From positions 18,712,002 through 18,776,001 of the forward strand of contig NC_092226.1 in NCBI RefSeq assembly GCF_036320965.1: DNA of 64,000 nt, in the 5' to 3' direction. The position numbers and the translations under genes are program-made. Shown here piece by piece: positions 1 to 11,264 of the stretch (positions within the stretch are counted from its first letter, which is position 1; every line of letters starts with the position of its first letter). The notes beneath the pieces are model-generated. The model was given only the letters and a program-made list of their open reading frames with translations. It had not been told where the DNA came from and ran no database searches. The stretch is from Panulirus ornatus (lineage: Eukaryota > Arthropoda > Malacostraca > Decapoda > Palinuridae).

Positions 1-500
<500 letters not shown>

Positions 501-638
501 AGGCACCCCACTCTGAGCCTTCGAGGAGGATGAGCACTCCCCGCGTGACTCCTTCTTCTGTTTCCCATTTTAGAAAGTTAATACAAGGAGGGGAGGATTT
601 CTGGCCCCCCGCTCCCGTCCCCTCTAGTCGCTTTCTAC

Positions 639-641
<3 letters not shown>
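501..641 (-). mobile_element. SINE-like element, subtype 2
   Basis: The stretch with GGGGAGGATTTCTGGCCCCC and TCTAGTCGCTTTCTACGACA matches the block at 26,493-26,705 through most of its length, in the same orientation. Poly(T) at its left end indicates a tail on the minus strand. I recognise it as a dispersed invertebrate repeat but cannot assign a named family. It has no coding capacity. Confidence 0.6.

Positions 642-715
<74 letters not shown>
642..715. repeat. (TA)n microsatellite
   Basis: A pure TA run of about 74 bp that interrupts the subtype-2 repeat at its ACGACA end and abuts the next SINE-like piece. Confidence 0.9.
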
Positions 716-717
<2 letters not shown>

Positions 718-798
718 TATGGGGGTGGGTTGGGCCATTTCTTTCGTCTGTTTCCTTGCGCTACCTCGCAAACGCGGGAGACAGCGACAAAGCAAAAA

Positions 799-806
<8 letters not shown>
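716..806 (+). mobile_element. SINE-like copy of the LINE-A 3' tail
   Basis: It contains TTGGGCCATTTCTTTCGTC, the GCGCTACCTCGCAAACGCGG core and a 13-base A run, matching the LINE-A 3' tail at 330-410 but with no LINE coding sequence before it. It could be a severely 5'-truncated LINE-A or a SINE that shares the tail. Confidence 0.65.

Positions 807-895
<89 letters not shown>
807..895. repeat. (TA)n then (AG)n microsatellites
   Basis: About 36 bp of TA passes directly into about 52 bp of AG immediately after the poly(A) of the preceding element. From 896 to 1,150 I recognise nothing. Confidence 0.9.
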
Positions 896-897
<2 letters not shown>

Positions 898-1150
898 CAC
901 GCCATTAGCTTGTAGACACTGCACTAAACTCGTAATGAAGTACTCTCTTATACTAGATCATTCCTGTCGACGAGAATGATATCAAGAGACGTGGTCAAGT
1001 GGGGGCGAGCGAGGCGGGCGACCTTGCTCGGCTTGTTCACAATAACGGTGTTCTCCATAACAGGTCATGGGGCGGTACCTGCACCCAGAAAAACTTGTCC
1101 AGGTTATCTGGTCAAAGGGGTGGGACGGAGGGGTGCAATTCTCCACACAA

Positions 1151-1735
1151 TCAACCAACCGCCCGCCGGCTGGCCCACCCTCCCACCCGCCGGCTGGCCC
1201 ACCCTCCCGTCAGCCTGCTGGCCAACCCTCCCACCTGCCGGCTGGCAAACCCTCCCATCAGCCTGCTAGCCAACGCCCCCACCCTCCGACTGGCCAACCC
1301 TCCCATCAGCCTGCTGGCCAACCTTTCCATCCGCTGGCCAATCCTCCCACCCGTCGACTGGCCAACCTTTCCATCCGCTGACTGGCCAACCCTCCCACCC
1401 GTCGACTGGCTAACTATCCCACCCGCCAGCTGGATAACCCTCCCGCCCGCCGACTGGCCAATCCTCCCACCCGCAGGCTGGATAACTCTCCCATCCGCCA
1501 GCTGGCCAACCCTTCTACCCGCCAGCTGGTCAACCCTCCCACCCGCCACCTGGTAAACCTCCCACCCGCCGACTTGCCAACGCTCCCACTCGCTAGCTGG
1601 ATAACCCACCCACCCGCCAGCTGGCCAACCCTTCCACCCGCTGGCTGAACAGCCATCCCCATCCGCTGGCTGGCCAATCCTCCCGCCCGTAGGCTGGCCA
1701 ACACTTCCACCCGCTGACTGGATGACTATCCTATT
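1151..1735. repeat. 24-bp minisatellite
   Basis: Degenerate tandem units of about 24 bp share CTGGCCAACCCTCCCACCCG, for roughly 24 copies. The open frames on both strands here are repeat translations (for example the GWxxRxAG pattern on the minus strand). The unit shares the CTGGCYNAC word with the next array but is otherwise different. Confidence 0.9.
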
Positions 1736-1859
1736 TGCACACCTACTCTGTCCAATGGCCATCCTATCCTCCCACTCGCACACTTAAATGCTGGCCAACA
1801 CTCCTATCCGCCCCTCCCCTCATCCCAGATGCCAGCCAACTCTCCCAACCGTACACCCC

Positions 1860-2800
1860 CAACGCCCACTGGCTGGCCAACTCTCCAACCTACACACCCA
1901 CTGGCTGACCACCTCTCCCACCCGCTTACCCGCTGGCTGACCAACTCTCCCACCCGTTCACCTAATGGCTGACCACTTCTCCCACCCGCATACCCATAGG
2001 CTGACCACCTTTCCCACCTACACACCCACTGGCTGACCACCTCTCCCACCCGCACACCCACTGGCTGACCACCTTTCCCACCCGCACACCCACTGGCTGA
2101 CCACCTTTCCCACCCGCACACCCACTGGCTGACCACCTCTCCCACACGCACACCCACTGGCTGACCACCTTTCCCACCCGCACACCCACTGGCTGACCAC
2201 CTTTCCCACCCGCACACCCACTGACTGACCACCTCTCCCACACGCACACCCACTGGCTGACCACCTCTCCCACACGCACACCCACTGGCTGACCACCTCT
2301 CCCACACGCACACCCACTGACTGACCACCTCTCCCACACGCACACCCACTGGCTGACCACCTCTCCCACACGCACACCCACTGGCTGACCACCTTTCCCA
2401 CCCGCACACCCACTGGCTGACCACCTTTCCCACCCGCACACCCACTGGCTGACCACCTCTCCCACACGCACACCCACTGGCTGACCACCTCTCCCACACG
2501 CACACCCACTGGCTGACCACCTTTCCCACCCGCACACCCACTGGCTGACCACCTTTCCCACCCGCACACCCACTGGCTGACCACCTCTCCCACACGCACA
2601 CCCACTGGCTGACCACCTTTCCCACCCGCACACCCACTGGCTGACCACCTTTCCCACCCGCACACCCACTGACTGACCACCTCTCCCACACGCACACCCA
2701 CTGGCTGACCACCTCTCCTACCTGCACAACCCACTGGCTGGCGAACTCTCCCACCTACACACCCACTGGCTGACCAACTCTCACACCCACTGACTGGTCA
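1860..2800. repeat. 32-bp minisatellite
   Basis: Tandem units of 32 bp are built from CCCACTGGCTGACCACC plus TTTCCCACCCGCACA or a CTCCCACACG variant. The centre (about 2,020-2,720) is almost uniform and the edges are degenerate. Two unit variants alternate in short blocks. Minus-strand frames with repeated VSQWVCxWERW are artefacts of a unit without stops. Confidence 0.92.
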
Positions 2801-2899
2801 ACCCTCTCATCGCACACCCACACCGCCGACATTTACGGACCTCACCCATCCACCGGAGCTCTAACCAGGATCACCCCACGAAAAACACTTGCAACCCCC

Positions 2900-3440
2900 T
2901 ACAACCACGCTCCATACTCAACCCACACACCCCTGCACCATACTCAACCCCACACCCCCGCTCCAAACTTAACCCCTCACACCCCCGCTCCATACTCAAC
3001 CCCAACACCCCGCTCCATACTCAAACCCCAACACCCCGCTCCATATTCAACCCGAACATCTCAGCTACATACTCAACCCCCACACCCTAAACACACACAC
3101 TCCACCTCCACATCCGAGCCACACACTCCACCACACATTCCACACCCACATCCTCGGCACACAGGCCACTCCCACAAACCCCTCCGTACATCCCATCCCC
3201 ACCTCCCCGCCACACACTCTGCACCCCCAAAAGACACTCTGCACTCACACCTCTGCCACACACTTCACCCTCCCACCACCCACTCCACCCCCACACTCCT
3301 GCCACCCACTCCACTCCAACACTCCGGCAGCCCACTCCACCCCCACCCTCCTGTCACCTACTCCACACCCACACTCCCGCCACTTACCCCACCACATATT
3401 CCACACCCATACCCTCGCCACATACTCCACTCCTACAACT
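2900..3440. repeat. Degenerate C-rich repeat field
   Basis: Loose repeats of CCACACCCCCGCTCCATACT type, approximately 25-35 bp, become more degenerate to the right. From 3,441 to 3,740 the sequence stays C/A-rich without a clear unit. Confidence 0.7.
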
Positions 3441-3739
3441 CCACTTCAAACTCTATTCCCATATACCTTTTTTTCTATCACACATTGTACCCCTCTCCGC
3501 CATTTCCTTCATTCCCAGTACCACAACACACTTACTTTTCACACCACCGCTACCCACTTCCCTCTAACACCCCACCACATACGCCACTCGAACATCTCCA
3601 CACACGCCACACTCAAACCCCCATCATAAACTCCACTCGCACACCACCGCCACCCACTTCAACTACCAAACTTTCATATCCATCCATCCATCACCAAAAT
3701 GCACATTTATCCATATTCTTATCCATGTCCCATCCATGC

Positions 3740-4412
3740 TCTGTCCCACATCCATGCACCATCCACACACCCATGCACCATCCACACACCCATGCACCAC
3801 TCACACACCCATGCACCACTCACACACCCATGCACCATCCACACACCCATGCAACCATCCACACACCCATGCACCATCCACACACCCATGCACCACTCAA
3901 ACACCCATGCACCATCCACAAACCCATGCAACCATCCACACACCCATGCACCATCCACACACCCATGCACCACTCACACTACCCATGCACCATCCACAAA
4001 CCCATGCATCACCCACACACTCATGCAGTACCCGCACACCTATGCAGTGCCTGCACACCTATGCACCACCCACTCACCCATGCCCACGCAGTACCAACAC
4101 ACCCATGCGACACCCACACACCCATGCGACACCCACACACCACCTACACACCCGTGCACCATCCACACACCCATGCACCACCTACACACCCGTGCACCAT
4201 CCACACACCCATGCACCACCTACACACCCGTGCACCATCCACACACCCATGCACCATCCACACACCCACGCAGTACCCACACATCAACGCAGTACCCACA
4301 AACCCACGCAGTACCCACACATCCACGCTGTACCCACACATCCACGCAGTACCCACACACCCACGCAGGACCCACACATCCACGCAGTACCCACACACTA
4401 ACCCACGCTCCA
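3740..4412. repeat. 19-bp minisatellite
   Basis: The tandem unit ATGCACCATCCACACACCC (19 bp) occurs about 35 times, passing into a variant with CACGCAGTACCCACACATC at the right end. Because 19 is not a multiple of three and no frame holds a stop, long THPCTIHTP frames appear in all three + frames. These are not genes. Confidence 0.92.
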
Positions 4413-4964
4413 GCCACAACTGTGACCCGCTGGTCAGTCACATCCTGACCCGAGTTACGGACACGCGTCGCTCCTCAGTGCTCCTAAATCCGCTGAGGTC
4501 AGCGATAATCACATGCTAGTTATTTAGCTTGTCCACCACACTGGTATGCAGCAAGAGGTCAGGCGTTTATCGATTATCTGTGATAAAGTTAACAAAGCCT
4601 TTATTTCTTCTGTGTAGGGCATAGTGTCTGTGAAGGGGTCAGCCACAACACAGACGCTACTGAGAATGATGGTGGTAAGAGTGAGGGGGGGTAAGGATGA
4701 AGGCTTGGCTGGCCCCCGTCACAGCGAGGGCTGTACAGAACCAAGAACGTTAAGCTGAGATTACCAGAAGGGTCTGGAAATCTACACACGCTACGGTGGC
4801 CAACAGGGAGATTGCATTAGAGAGCCGTGATCATTTCCAAGTTAGGAATGGTGTGAAACCCAAGGTAAGAAGGAAGGACTCGGGTACGGATTCATTTTTT
4901 TTTTCTATGTCTGCTGAGACGGCACGGACAACTGAGGCCGTAATCAAGGCCACCTCATTAACGC
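4413..4964. other. Unassigned interval
   Basis: Mixed-composition sequence with only short open frames. I see no motif, repeat or RNA structure that I can support. Confidence 0.5.
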
Positions 4965-5325
4965 TATACAACATGGATGTGGAAAGGGAGCTGTGGTTTC
5001 GGTGGATTACACATGACAGCTAGAGACTGAGTGTGAACGAATGTGGCCTTTGTTGTCTTTTCCTAGCGCTACCTCACGCGCGTGCGGAGGGAGGGGGTTG
5101 TCATTTCGTGTGTGGAGGGGTGGCGACGGGAATGAATAGCAGCAAGTATGAATCCTGTACATGTGTATATATGTATATGTTTGTGTATGTATATATATGT
5201 ATACGTTGAAATGTATAGGTATGTATATATGCGTGTGTGGACATGTATATACATGTGTATGTGGGTGGGTTGGGCCATTCTTTCGTCTGTTTCCTTGCGC
5301 TACCTCGCAGACGCTTGTGTGAAAA
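4965..5325 (+). mobile_element. SINE-like dimer, long form
   Basis: It begins with AAGGGAGCTGTGGTTTCGG and ATTACACATGACAGCTAGAG, has one degenerate GCGCTACCTC box near 5,070, a TATGTATATAT-rich middle, and a second TTGCGCTACCTCGCAGACGC box near 5,300. The same order of blocks occurs at 19,660-20,215 and 61,925-62,375, and on the minus strand at 7,957-8,255. The second box equals the LINE-A 3' tail. Confidence 0.7.
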
Positions 5326-5529
5326 AAGATATTCTCTCTGAGCGAAACATTTAAGATTTTTACGCCAGCGCCAAAACCCTTGAGTGCAGGCGTGGATAAC
5401 TAACATTACATGCTCTCTTATAACAGCTTGATATCAAAACAGTAACAAAAATCTGAACGAATACTGCAAATATCGGCTTACAGGGGAATTAACACTACCA
5501 GAATACAGCTTTCGGTAAAAATCGATTAT

Positions 5530-6130
<601 letters not shown>

Positions 6131-6668
6131 CGCGTCATGACATCATTAACGTAAACTGGATAACTTCTTCAGACGCGGAGGCAGGTAACGCGACGTGGAA
6201 GTACCTTCATGGACAGTGTCCTTCATGACATCGTTAACGTAACCTGGATAACTTCTTCAGACGCCGAGGCAGTTAACACGTCGTGGAAGTACCTTCATAG
6301 ACAGTGTCCTTCATGACATCGTCAACGTAAACTGGATAACTTCTTCAGACGCCGAGGCAGTAAATACGACATGGAAGTGCCTTCATGGACAGTGTCCTTC
6401 GTGACATCGTTAACGTAAACTGGATAACTTCTTCAGACGCTGAGGCAGTTAACACGACATGGAAGTGCCTTCATGGACAGTGTCCTTCGTGACATCGTTA
6501 ACGTATACTGGATAACTTCTTCAGACGCCGAGGCAGTTAATACGACTTGGAAGTACCTTCATGGACAGTGTCCTTCGTGACATCGTTAACGTAAACTGAA
6601 TAACTTCTTCAGACGCCGAGGCAGGTAACACGACATGGAAGTACCTTCATGGACAGTGTCCTTCGAAA
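6131..6668. repeat. 88-bp tandem repeat, six copies
   Basis: Units repeat every 88 bp (the word CTGGATAACTTCTTCAGACG recurs near 6,156, 6,244, 6,331, 6,419, 6,507 and, with one change, 6,595). Internal words include TTAACGT and CATGGACAGTGTCCTTC. Units differ by a few point changes. No protein frame runs through it. Confidence 0.92.
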
Positions 6669-7289
6669 GATGAGCGGAAGTGGAGGGAACATTGTGCCGC
6701 CAGCCTAGATGACCAGAGATATTATTGATCTGATTCAGCGGATTACATATGTATGCTTTAAATCTGAAATAAGCGGCCATCCATAGGATCACGATATGGA
6801 TGAGACAAACATATCGTGCGACGAAGAAAATGAGAATCAGGAATTAGAAATGAAAAACGAGAATATATCAGAACATGAAGAATAACCCTAGACAATTACC
6901 TGAACATGTAAATAACAAGAAAATAAGTCAAACAAGCCCGTTATCTACGGAATATGGCAACTTAACTTGCAAACAAGTCTCGTGATGCAGTGTTTACGAT
7001 CGAAAATTGCTCATATATGACACAAACACAAAATCATTTAAAGAAAAAAAAAGAGAAATTAGACATACATAGCATATGAAAATCTGAAATACTTAAATAG
7101 TTGAAAAATGATAATAAGAATAATCAGAGTAAGTGATGACCTCTTTCCTTAAATACTTTCAGAAATAAGCCCCTAAAATAGCATTTCCGATCATGGAAAC
7201 ATTTAACAAATCACCAGAGGAAGAGAAGGTGCAAAGTGACCAAAAGCTTGCAAAAGGAACACCAATTCTCTCTCTCTCTCAAAAAAAAA
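6669..7289. other. AT-rich unassigned interval
   Basis: Strongly AT-rich, with many stops on both strands. It might include decayed 5' sequence of the LINE-B copy that follows, but I cannot show this. Confidence 0.4.
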
Positions 7290-7921
7290 AATCCGATCGA
7301 AGATGCACTTCGAACTATCATCGAATTAGCCATATCTAGTTTTAGGTGAAATGTTAGCAAGAATAATTAGAGGTAAAACTTTACAAAATAATAAATTGAT
7401 ATATCATATATCAACATGAGTTTTGTAATGAAAGATCATATTCAACAAATTTAAGGGAATTCTCTAGTCATACCTATGAAAACTGGAATTCCAAAATACC
7501 CGAAGATGTTACATACATAGAATTTCGTGATGGTTTCTACAAAGAACCATATGAAAATATTTACGTAGAATCAAACCCATGGCACAGAAAATCGAATATG
7601 TGAACAGTTCATTGGCGAACTCAGTAAACAACACTGGCATTGAATGGTGAAGCATCCTACAGGCTGACCAAAACAAGTGAGGTTCCATAAGGCTTATTCC
7701 TAGAACCCCTTCTGTTTCCTTTCTACTATATCAGTGCTGTGGGGACAGGACTCAACAGGAGAGTTTCAAAGTTTGCTAGATCACACGAGATTGGAAATAC
7801 AGTAGAGTCATGGGAAGAATGATTAAAAGATTAAGGGCGTTGAAGACATATTGCCGTAGAGGGTCAGAGACGTGGAAAATGGACTTCAAAGTGACAAACA
7901 TAAAGGAATGCAATTCGGCGA

Positions 7922-7925
<4 letters not shown>
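7290..7925 (+). pseudogene. LINE-B (CR1-like) reverse transcriptase, 5' half of a split copy
   Basis: With frameshifts and stops, the + strand reads as the palm of a CR1-like reverse transcriptase. Visible pieces are LNGEASYRLTKTSGVP (usually followed by QGSVLGP; here a stop replaces Q), LFLEPLLFPFYYISAVG, NRRVSKFARSHEIGNTVES (the FADD position is mutated to FARS) and a final GKW..K.NIKECNS block. The frame stops making sense at 7,925, where a (TA)n tract begins. The next conserved block of this family, DLEVIISND, appears at about 11,310 on the same strand, so the two pieces are probably one element interrupted by later insertions. It is dead: the active-site aspartates are lost and several stops are present. 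Confidence 0.6.
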
Positions 7926-7957
<32 letters not shown>

Positions 7958-8255
7958 TTTTTTTCTCTCTACTTTATTTATTGTACTTTATCGCTGTCTC
8001 CCGCGTTAGCGAGGTAGCGCAAGGAAACAGGCGAAAGAATGGCCCAACCCACCTACATACACATGTAGATACATATACGTCCACACACGCACATATACAT
8101 ACCTAAACATTTCAACGTATACATATATATACATACAGACAGATACATATATACACATGTACATAATTCATACTTGATGCCTTTATTCATTCCCGTTGCC
8201 ACCCCGCCTCACGTGAAATGACAGCCCCCTCCCCCCGCATATCAGTTAGACAGTA
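7926..8255 (-). mobile_element. SINE-like element, long form, minus strand, with (TA)n at its tail
   Basis: A 31-bp TA run (7,926-7,956) leads into TTTATCGCTGTCTCCCGCG and the GCGAGGTAGCGCAAGGAAAC core, then ACACATGTA-rich sequence and a second, decayed box near 8,200. Block order is the reverse complement of the copy at 4,965-5,325. It lies between the two halves of the split LINE-B. Confidence 0.7.
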
Positions 8256-8499
8256 TATTTTCATTAAAATATGTTTCATTAAGAAATAGCATAATTATCA
8301 GTATTGAGTTTCTTCTGGGCTTTTTCTAATTTCCAAACACATATTCATTGTTCATGAGGAAGCTGGAAAAGCAAATTCCCAAAAGCCATATTCACTTTAT
8401 TTTCAGAACTCACACCAGTGAGCTTTCGCCTGTTATAAGACATCAACACACTGATTAAAGTGAACTGATATCAGCCCCTAAAATTCCCCATCTCATTCT

Positions 8500-9440
8500 C
8501 GAGAGACTTTTCAAGGCGTGAGCTATACGGCAGCACCGTTCGGAAACCCAGAAGGAATGGGCAGTTCCCTTGGACCAACAGTCAGTCCATCTACACGTAT
8601 CCTCCACATGAAGATATGTGCCCTTCCACGTCCTGCAAGTATGTGACTGACATTTATGCTGTTGTGCGTAATGAAGAACACCTACAGCGTCTGCAACAAG
8701 CTTTGGTAGAACATTCATTGTTAAAGGTCACGCATGAACTCGAGAGTGAACGGGAAAATTCCCTGTCCAGACGTAAATTTTTTCCATCAGATAATGGCCA
8801 ATACACCAACAGTCCCTCAAGAAAAAATAAGGATGTGCATGAATGTAGCTAGTGAGTGCACTCAGCGATACTACACGAGTGTAATCCAATCATGCATACG
8901 CCGCACAGACAAAGAATAGTCCATCAAGGACACTTTTGAACCATGAAATATCAAGGAGTAAACAACTGCTGATAAATACTTGATACTCAAACGAAGATTC
9001 TGATCATGAACTTCACAAACTTCAAACTTGTACCCACACTCCACAACCACAGACTCACGTGAACAATACAAGAAATATATTTTACAGAAACCAAATATTA
9101 CGAGAATAAAGTTGAAGAACGTGTAATGCAAGACGCTGATGAGACAATGTACACTGCAGCAACACATATGATAAACCAAGTCTTGTTATCTACTACAATG
9201 GTCCCAAAGTGAGTCATTACATTCTGAAAAATAATGAGACTCAAGACAAAAGAGTTCTTTGAAGGCCACCAAAATAGTTTACAAATATGACTGTTCTCAC
9301 GAAGGCTGTGAACTGTACTCTAGTATCTATATGGCATCTACCACTACATCTTTGAGTCGCAGAATTACAACACACCTGCTGGAAGGTGTACCTACACGGC
9401 ACATGGAAAATGATCGCAGGACTCCTCCTTCACGATAGCA
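8500..9440 (+). pseudogene. PLE-1: Penelope-like element RT and GIY-YIG remnant
   Basis: Read across frames, the + strand encodes a decayed Penelope-like reverse transcriptase and endonuclease. In order: GNPEGMGSSLGPTVSP near 8,545 (the MGSPLSP region), YVTDIYAVVRNEEHLQRLQ near 8,640 (the YVDD motif mutated to YVTD), KIPCPDVNFFHQ near 8,750 (usually LPFLDV; reached by a frameshift), and at 9,292-9,438 a frame with CSHEGCELYSSIYMAS and TTTSLSRRITTHLLEG, which matches the start of a GIY-YIG nuclease of this family. That frame ends at TAG, 9,436-9,438. Such elements move by target-primed reverse transcription using the GIY-YIG nuclease. Multiple frameshifts make this copy non-functional. The 5' part is missing. 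Confidence 0.65.
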
Positions 9441-9795
9441 ACTGGTGGCCAGAGCGAGAGCTCTCAGGAGCTGCAGCAGTCATAACATATTACACAGAAC
9501 ACAGGCAGTTTTTACCTAAGAATTTTCTCCTTGACTCAACCACCAGCAACCGGGCCAAGTCACAAGCCTAAAATCTGGTTCCTCCAACCATCACAGAACA
9601 ACGCAGAGAAGGTCCCGCATCGCTGACTTGAAACGTGAGATCTGATGACCCACACACACAGGCCCCAGCCTCCTCTCGCCGTCATGGGGGTCACAACCCG
9701 TCTCCAAGATTTGAGTTTTCTCGTCTCTATGGATACATCATAGTCAAGTGTTTTCAATATATTTCGTTAAATTCAGTTTGATGATTCTGTTGATT

Positions 9796-9797
<2 letters not shown>
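9441..9797. other. Unassigned interval after PLE-1
   Basis: It may contain the decayed end of PLE-1, but I see no motif I can name. Confidence 0.35.

Positions 9798-9885
<88 letters not shown>
9798..9885. repeat. (TA)n microsatellite at the PLE-2 terminus
   Basis: A pure TA run of about 88 bp directly abuts the PLE-2 terminal word TTCTTAAGAGTCCACGG. A short copy of the same terminus at 20,216-20,240 is also flanked by TA tracts. Confidence 0.92.
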
Positions 9886-9887
<2 letters not shown>

Positions 9888-9920
9888 TTAAGAGTCCACG
9901 GGGAAAATGAAACACGATAA

Positions 9921-9963
9921 GTTCCCAAGTGCACTTTCGTGTAATAATCACATCATCAGGGGA
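9921..9963 (-). ncRNA. Candidate hammerhead ribozyme in the PLE-2 tail
   Basis: On the minus strand, CTGATGA (9,959-9,953) is followed by GTG / ATTATTA / CAC, a 3-bp stem II with one extra U before it, then GAAA (9,938-9,935). Next come GTGCAC, TT and GGGA, and GGGA (9,926-9,923) pairs perfectly with TCCC (9,963-9,960) just before CTGATGA as stem I. Stem III would be only A-U plus GU/AC from the palindromic GTGCAC. Very short stem III is typical of hammerheads known in Penelope-like elements and retrozymes, which are thought to act as dimers. Cleavage is predicted after the second T of TT, giving a 5' end at GGGA. It has the same strand as the element. Activity is untested. Confidence 0.6.
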
Positions 9964-10074
9964 GACACAAGAGAGAAATATAACAGTCAGTTGATATACA
10001 ACGTATAGACGTAGCTAGGACGCCATATGGCAAACATGCGATTGTCCAAGACAGACAACGATCGTATCATAAAC

Positions 10075-11232
10075 TTAGTATTTTACAAATTCTATCAACA
10101 ATAAAGTTATCCAATTTGTATAATCCATCACAGATATTATGATTATAATTCTTTGTGTATTCAATATCAGAAGATTCCACGATATTTCTCGTGGTAATAA
10201 GTTAGAGTTAACAACTGAGATGGCATTACTCCAGTCAATACAGTAATCATAGTTTTTAACGTGATTAAACAAGGCATTTGATTCTTGTCCCGTTCTTATA
10301 CTAAATCTATGTTGCTTAAGTCTAACAGAAAGATCCTTACCAGTCTGCCCAACATAAAACTTATCACAATTTCTACATGGCACTTTATAGATGCACCCAG
10401 GAGAATTTTCTGGTGAATTCCTGATTAAGATATTCTTTATAGTTTTACTGTTGCTGAAGGCAACATTTACATTAAAGGATTTAAGCAACATGGAAAGTAA
10501 AGTAAAACTATTATTAAAAGGGAGAACTAAAAGATTCTTGGTGTCAATGGGAGGTTTGGGCTCAACTCTATAAAATGATTTCTTTGCTAAATTAAGGGAT
10601 TTATCAATGAAAGATCTAGGGTACTTTAAGTTAGATCCAATAGAATATATCTTCTCAAACTCATCATCAATATACTCTGGACTGCAAATATGTAATACCC
10701 TCAGGAACACAGATTGAAATGATGATAATTTAATTTTGTCATGTTGAGATGAGTAATAATGGATATATGAACATACATTGGTAGGTTTTCTATATATGCT
10801 AAACTTAAACTTCTTTCCTTGCCTATGGATCATACAATCTAAAAATGGTAACATACCATTATTTTAATTTTCTACAGTGAATTTGATGGAAGGTATTAAA
10901 TTGTTAAGTAAAGGGAGAAATATTTGTAAATTTTCATTTGTTGGCCAAACACAAAGAACATCTACATACCTAAACCAAATTGCATTAGAAGGTAAGATAT
11001 CCTTTAGTAATTTTGTTTCAAATTCCACATAAAGATTACTTAGTACAGGTGAAAGAGGGCTACCCATTGCCATACCAAATTTTTGAGCATAATAATCTCC
11101 AATGAATTGAAATACACAGTCTTTTATAAACAATTTTGTCAGTTCAGTGAAAATAGCCTTTGAAACAGGTAAATGAATATCATCCAATACATCAAATAAA
11201 TATTCTAAAAGGTTACTGGAACTTTTGTGAAA
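10075..11232 (-). pseudogene. PLE-2 reverse transcriptase / GIY-YIG endonuclease, broken
   Basis: Read from 11,232 leftward, the frame opens with FLTFHKSSSNLLEYLFDVLD. It then shows QKFGMAMGSPLSPVLSNLY and RYVDVLCVWP, where the catalytic YVDD box is YVDV. An in-frame TAA at 10,866-10,864 separates this from the next block, which continues in the same frame with NGMLPFLDCMIHR. The GIY-YIG nuclease follows, with CIYKVPCRNCDKFYVGQT, then the VRLKQHR block carrying the catalytic arginine. Near 10,190 a frameshift spoils the C-terminus; the neighbouring frame shows RNIVESSDIEYTKNYNHN, the expected glutamate-bearing end. Three lesions (YVDV, the stop, the frameshift) make it inactive. Sequence quality is otherwise good, so decay is moderate. 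Confidence 0.82.
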
Positions 11233-11264
11233 AGTGAGGAAAGATATATATATATATATACATA

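Larger units (their letters stand above)
9886..11232 (-). mobile_element. PLE-2: Penelope-like element, 5'-truncated
   Basis: A minus-strand Penelope-like element comprises the reverse-transcriptase palm, a GIY-YIG endonuclease and about 190 bp of 3' region ending at the (TA)n tract. The 5' end is cut at a second TA tract near 11,233-11,262, where the frame is still inside the fingers/palm region. The 3' region carries a candidate hammerhead ribozyme (9,921-9,963). This family is distinct from PLE-1 in both protein and tail. Confidence 0.85.

Noticed and set aside
1804..2754. 316-residue minus frame with VSQWVCxWERW repeats
   Set aside because: Product of the 32-bp minisatellite; other frames through the same repeat are also open.
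3485..4519. 344-residue + frame rich in H, T and P
   Set aside because: Translation of the 19-bp array and C-rich flanks; parallel frames are open in the other phases.
6131..6668. CRISPR-like array
   Set aside because: 88-bp units are contiguous and nearly identical with no variable spacers; the genome is eukaryotic in character.
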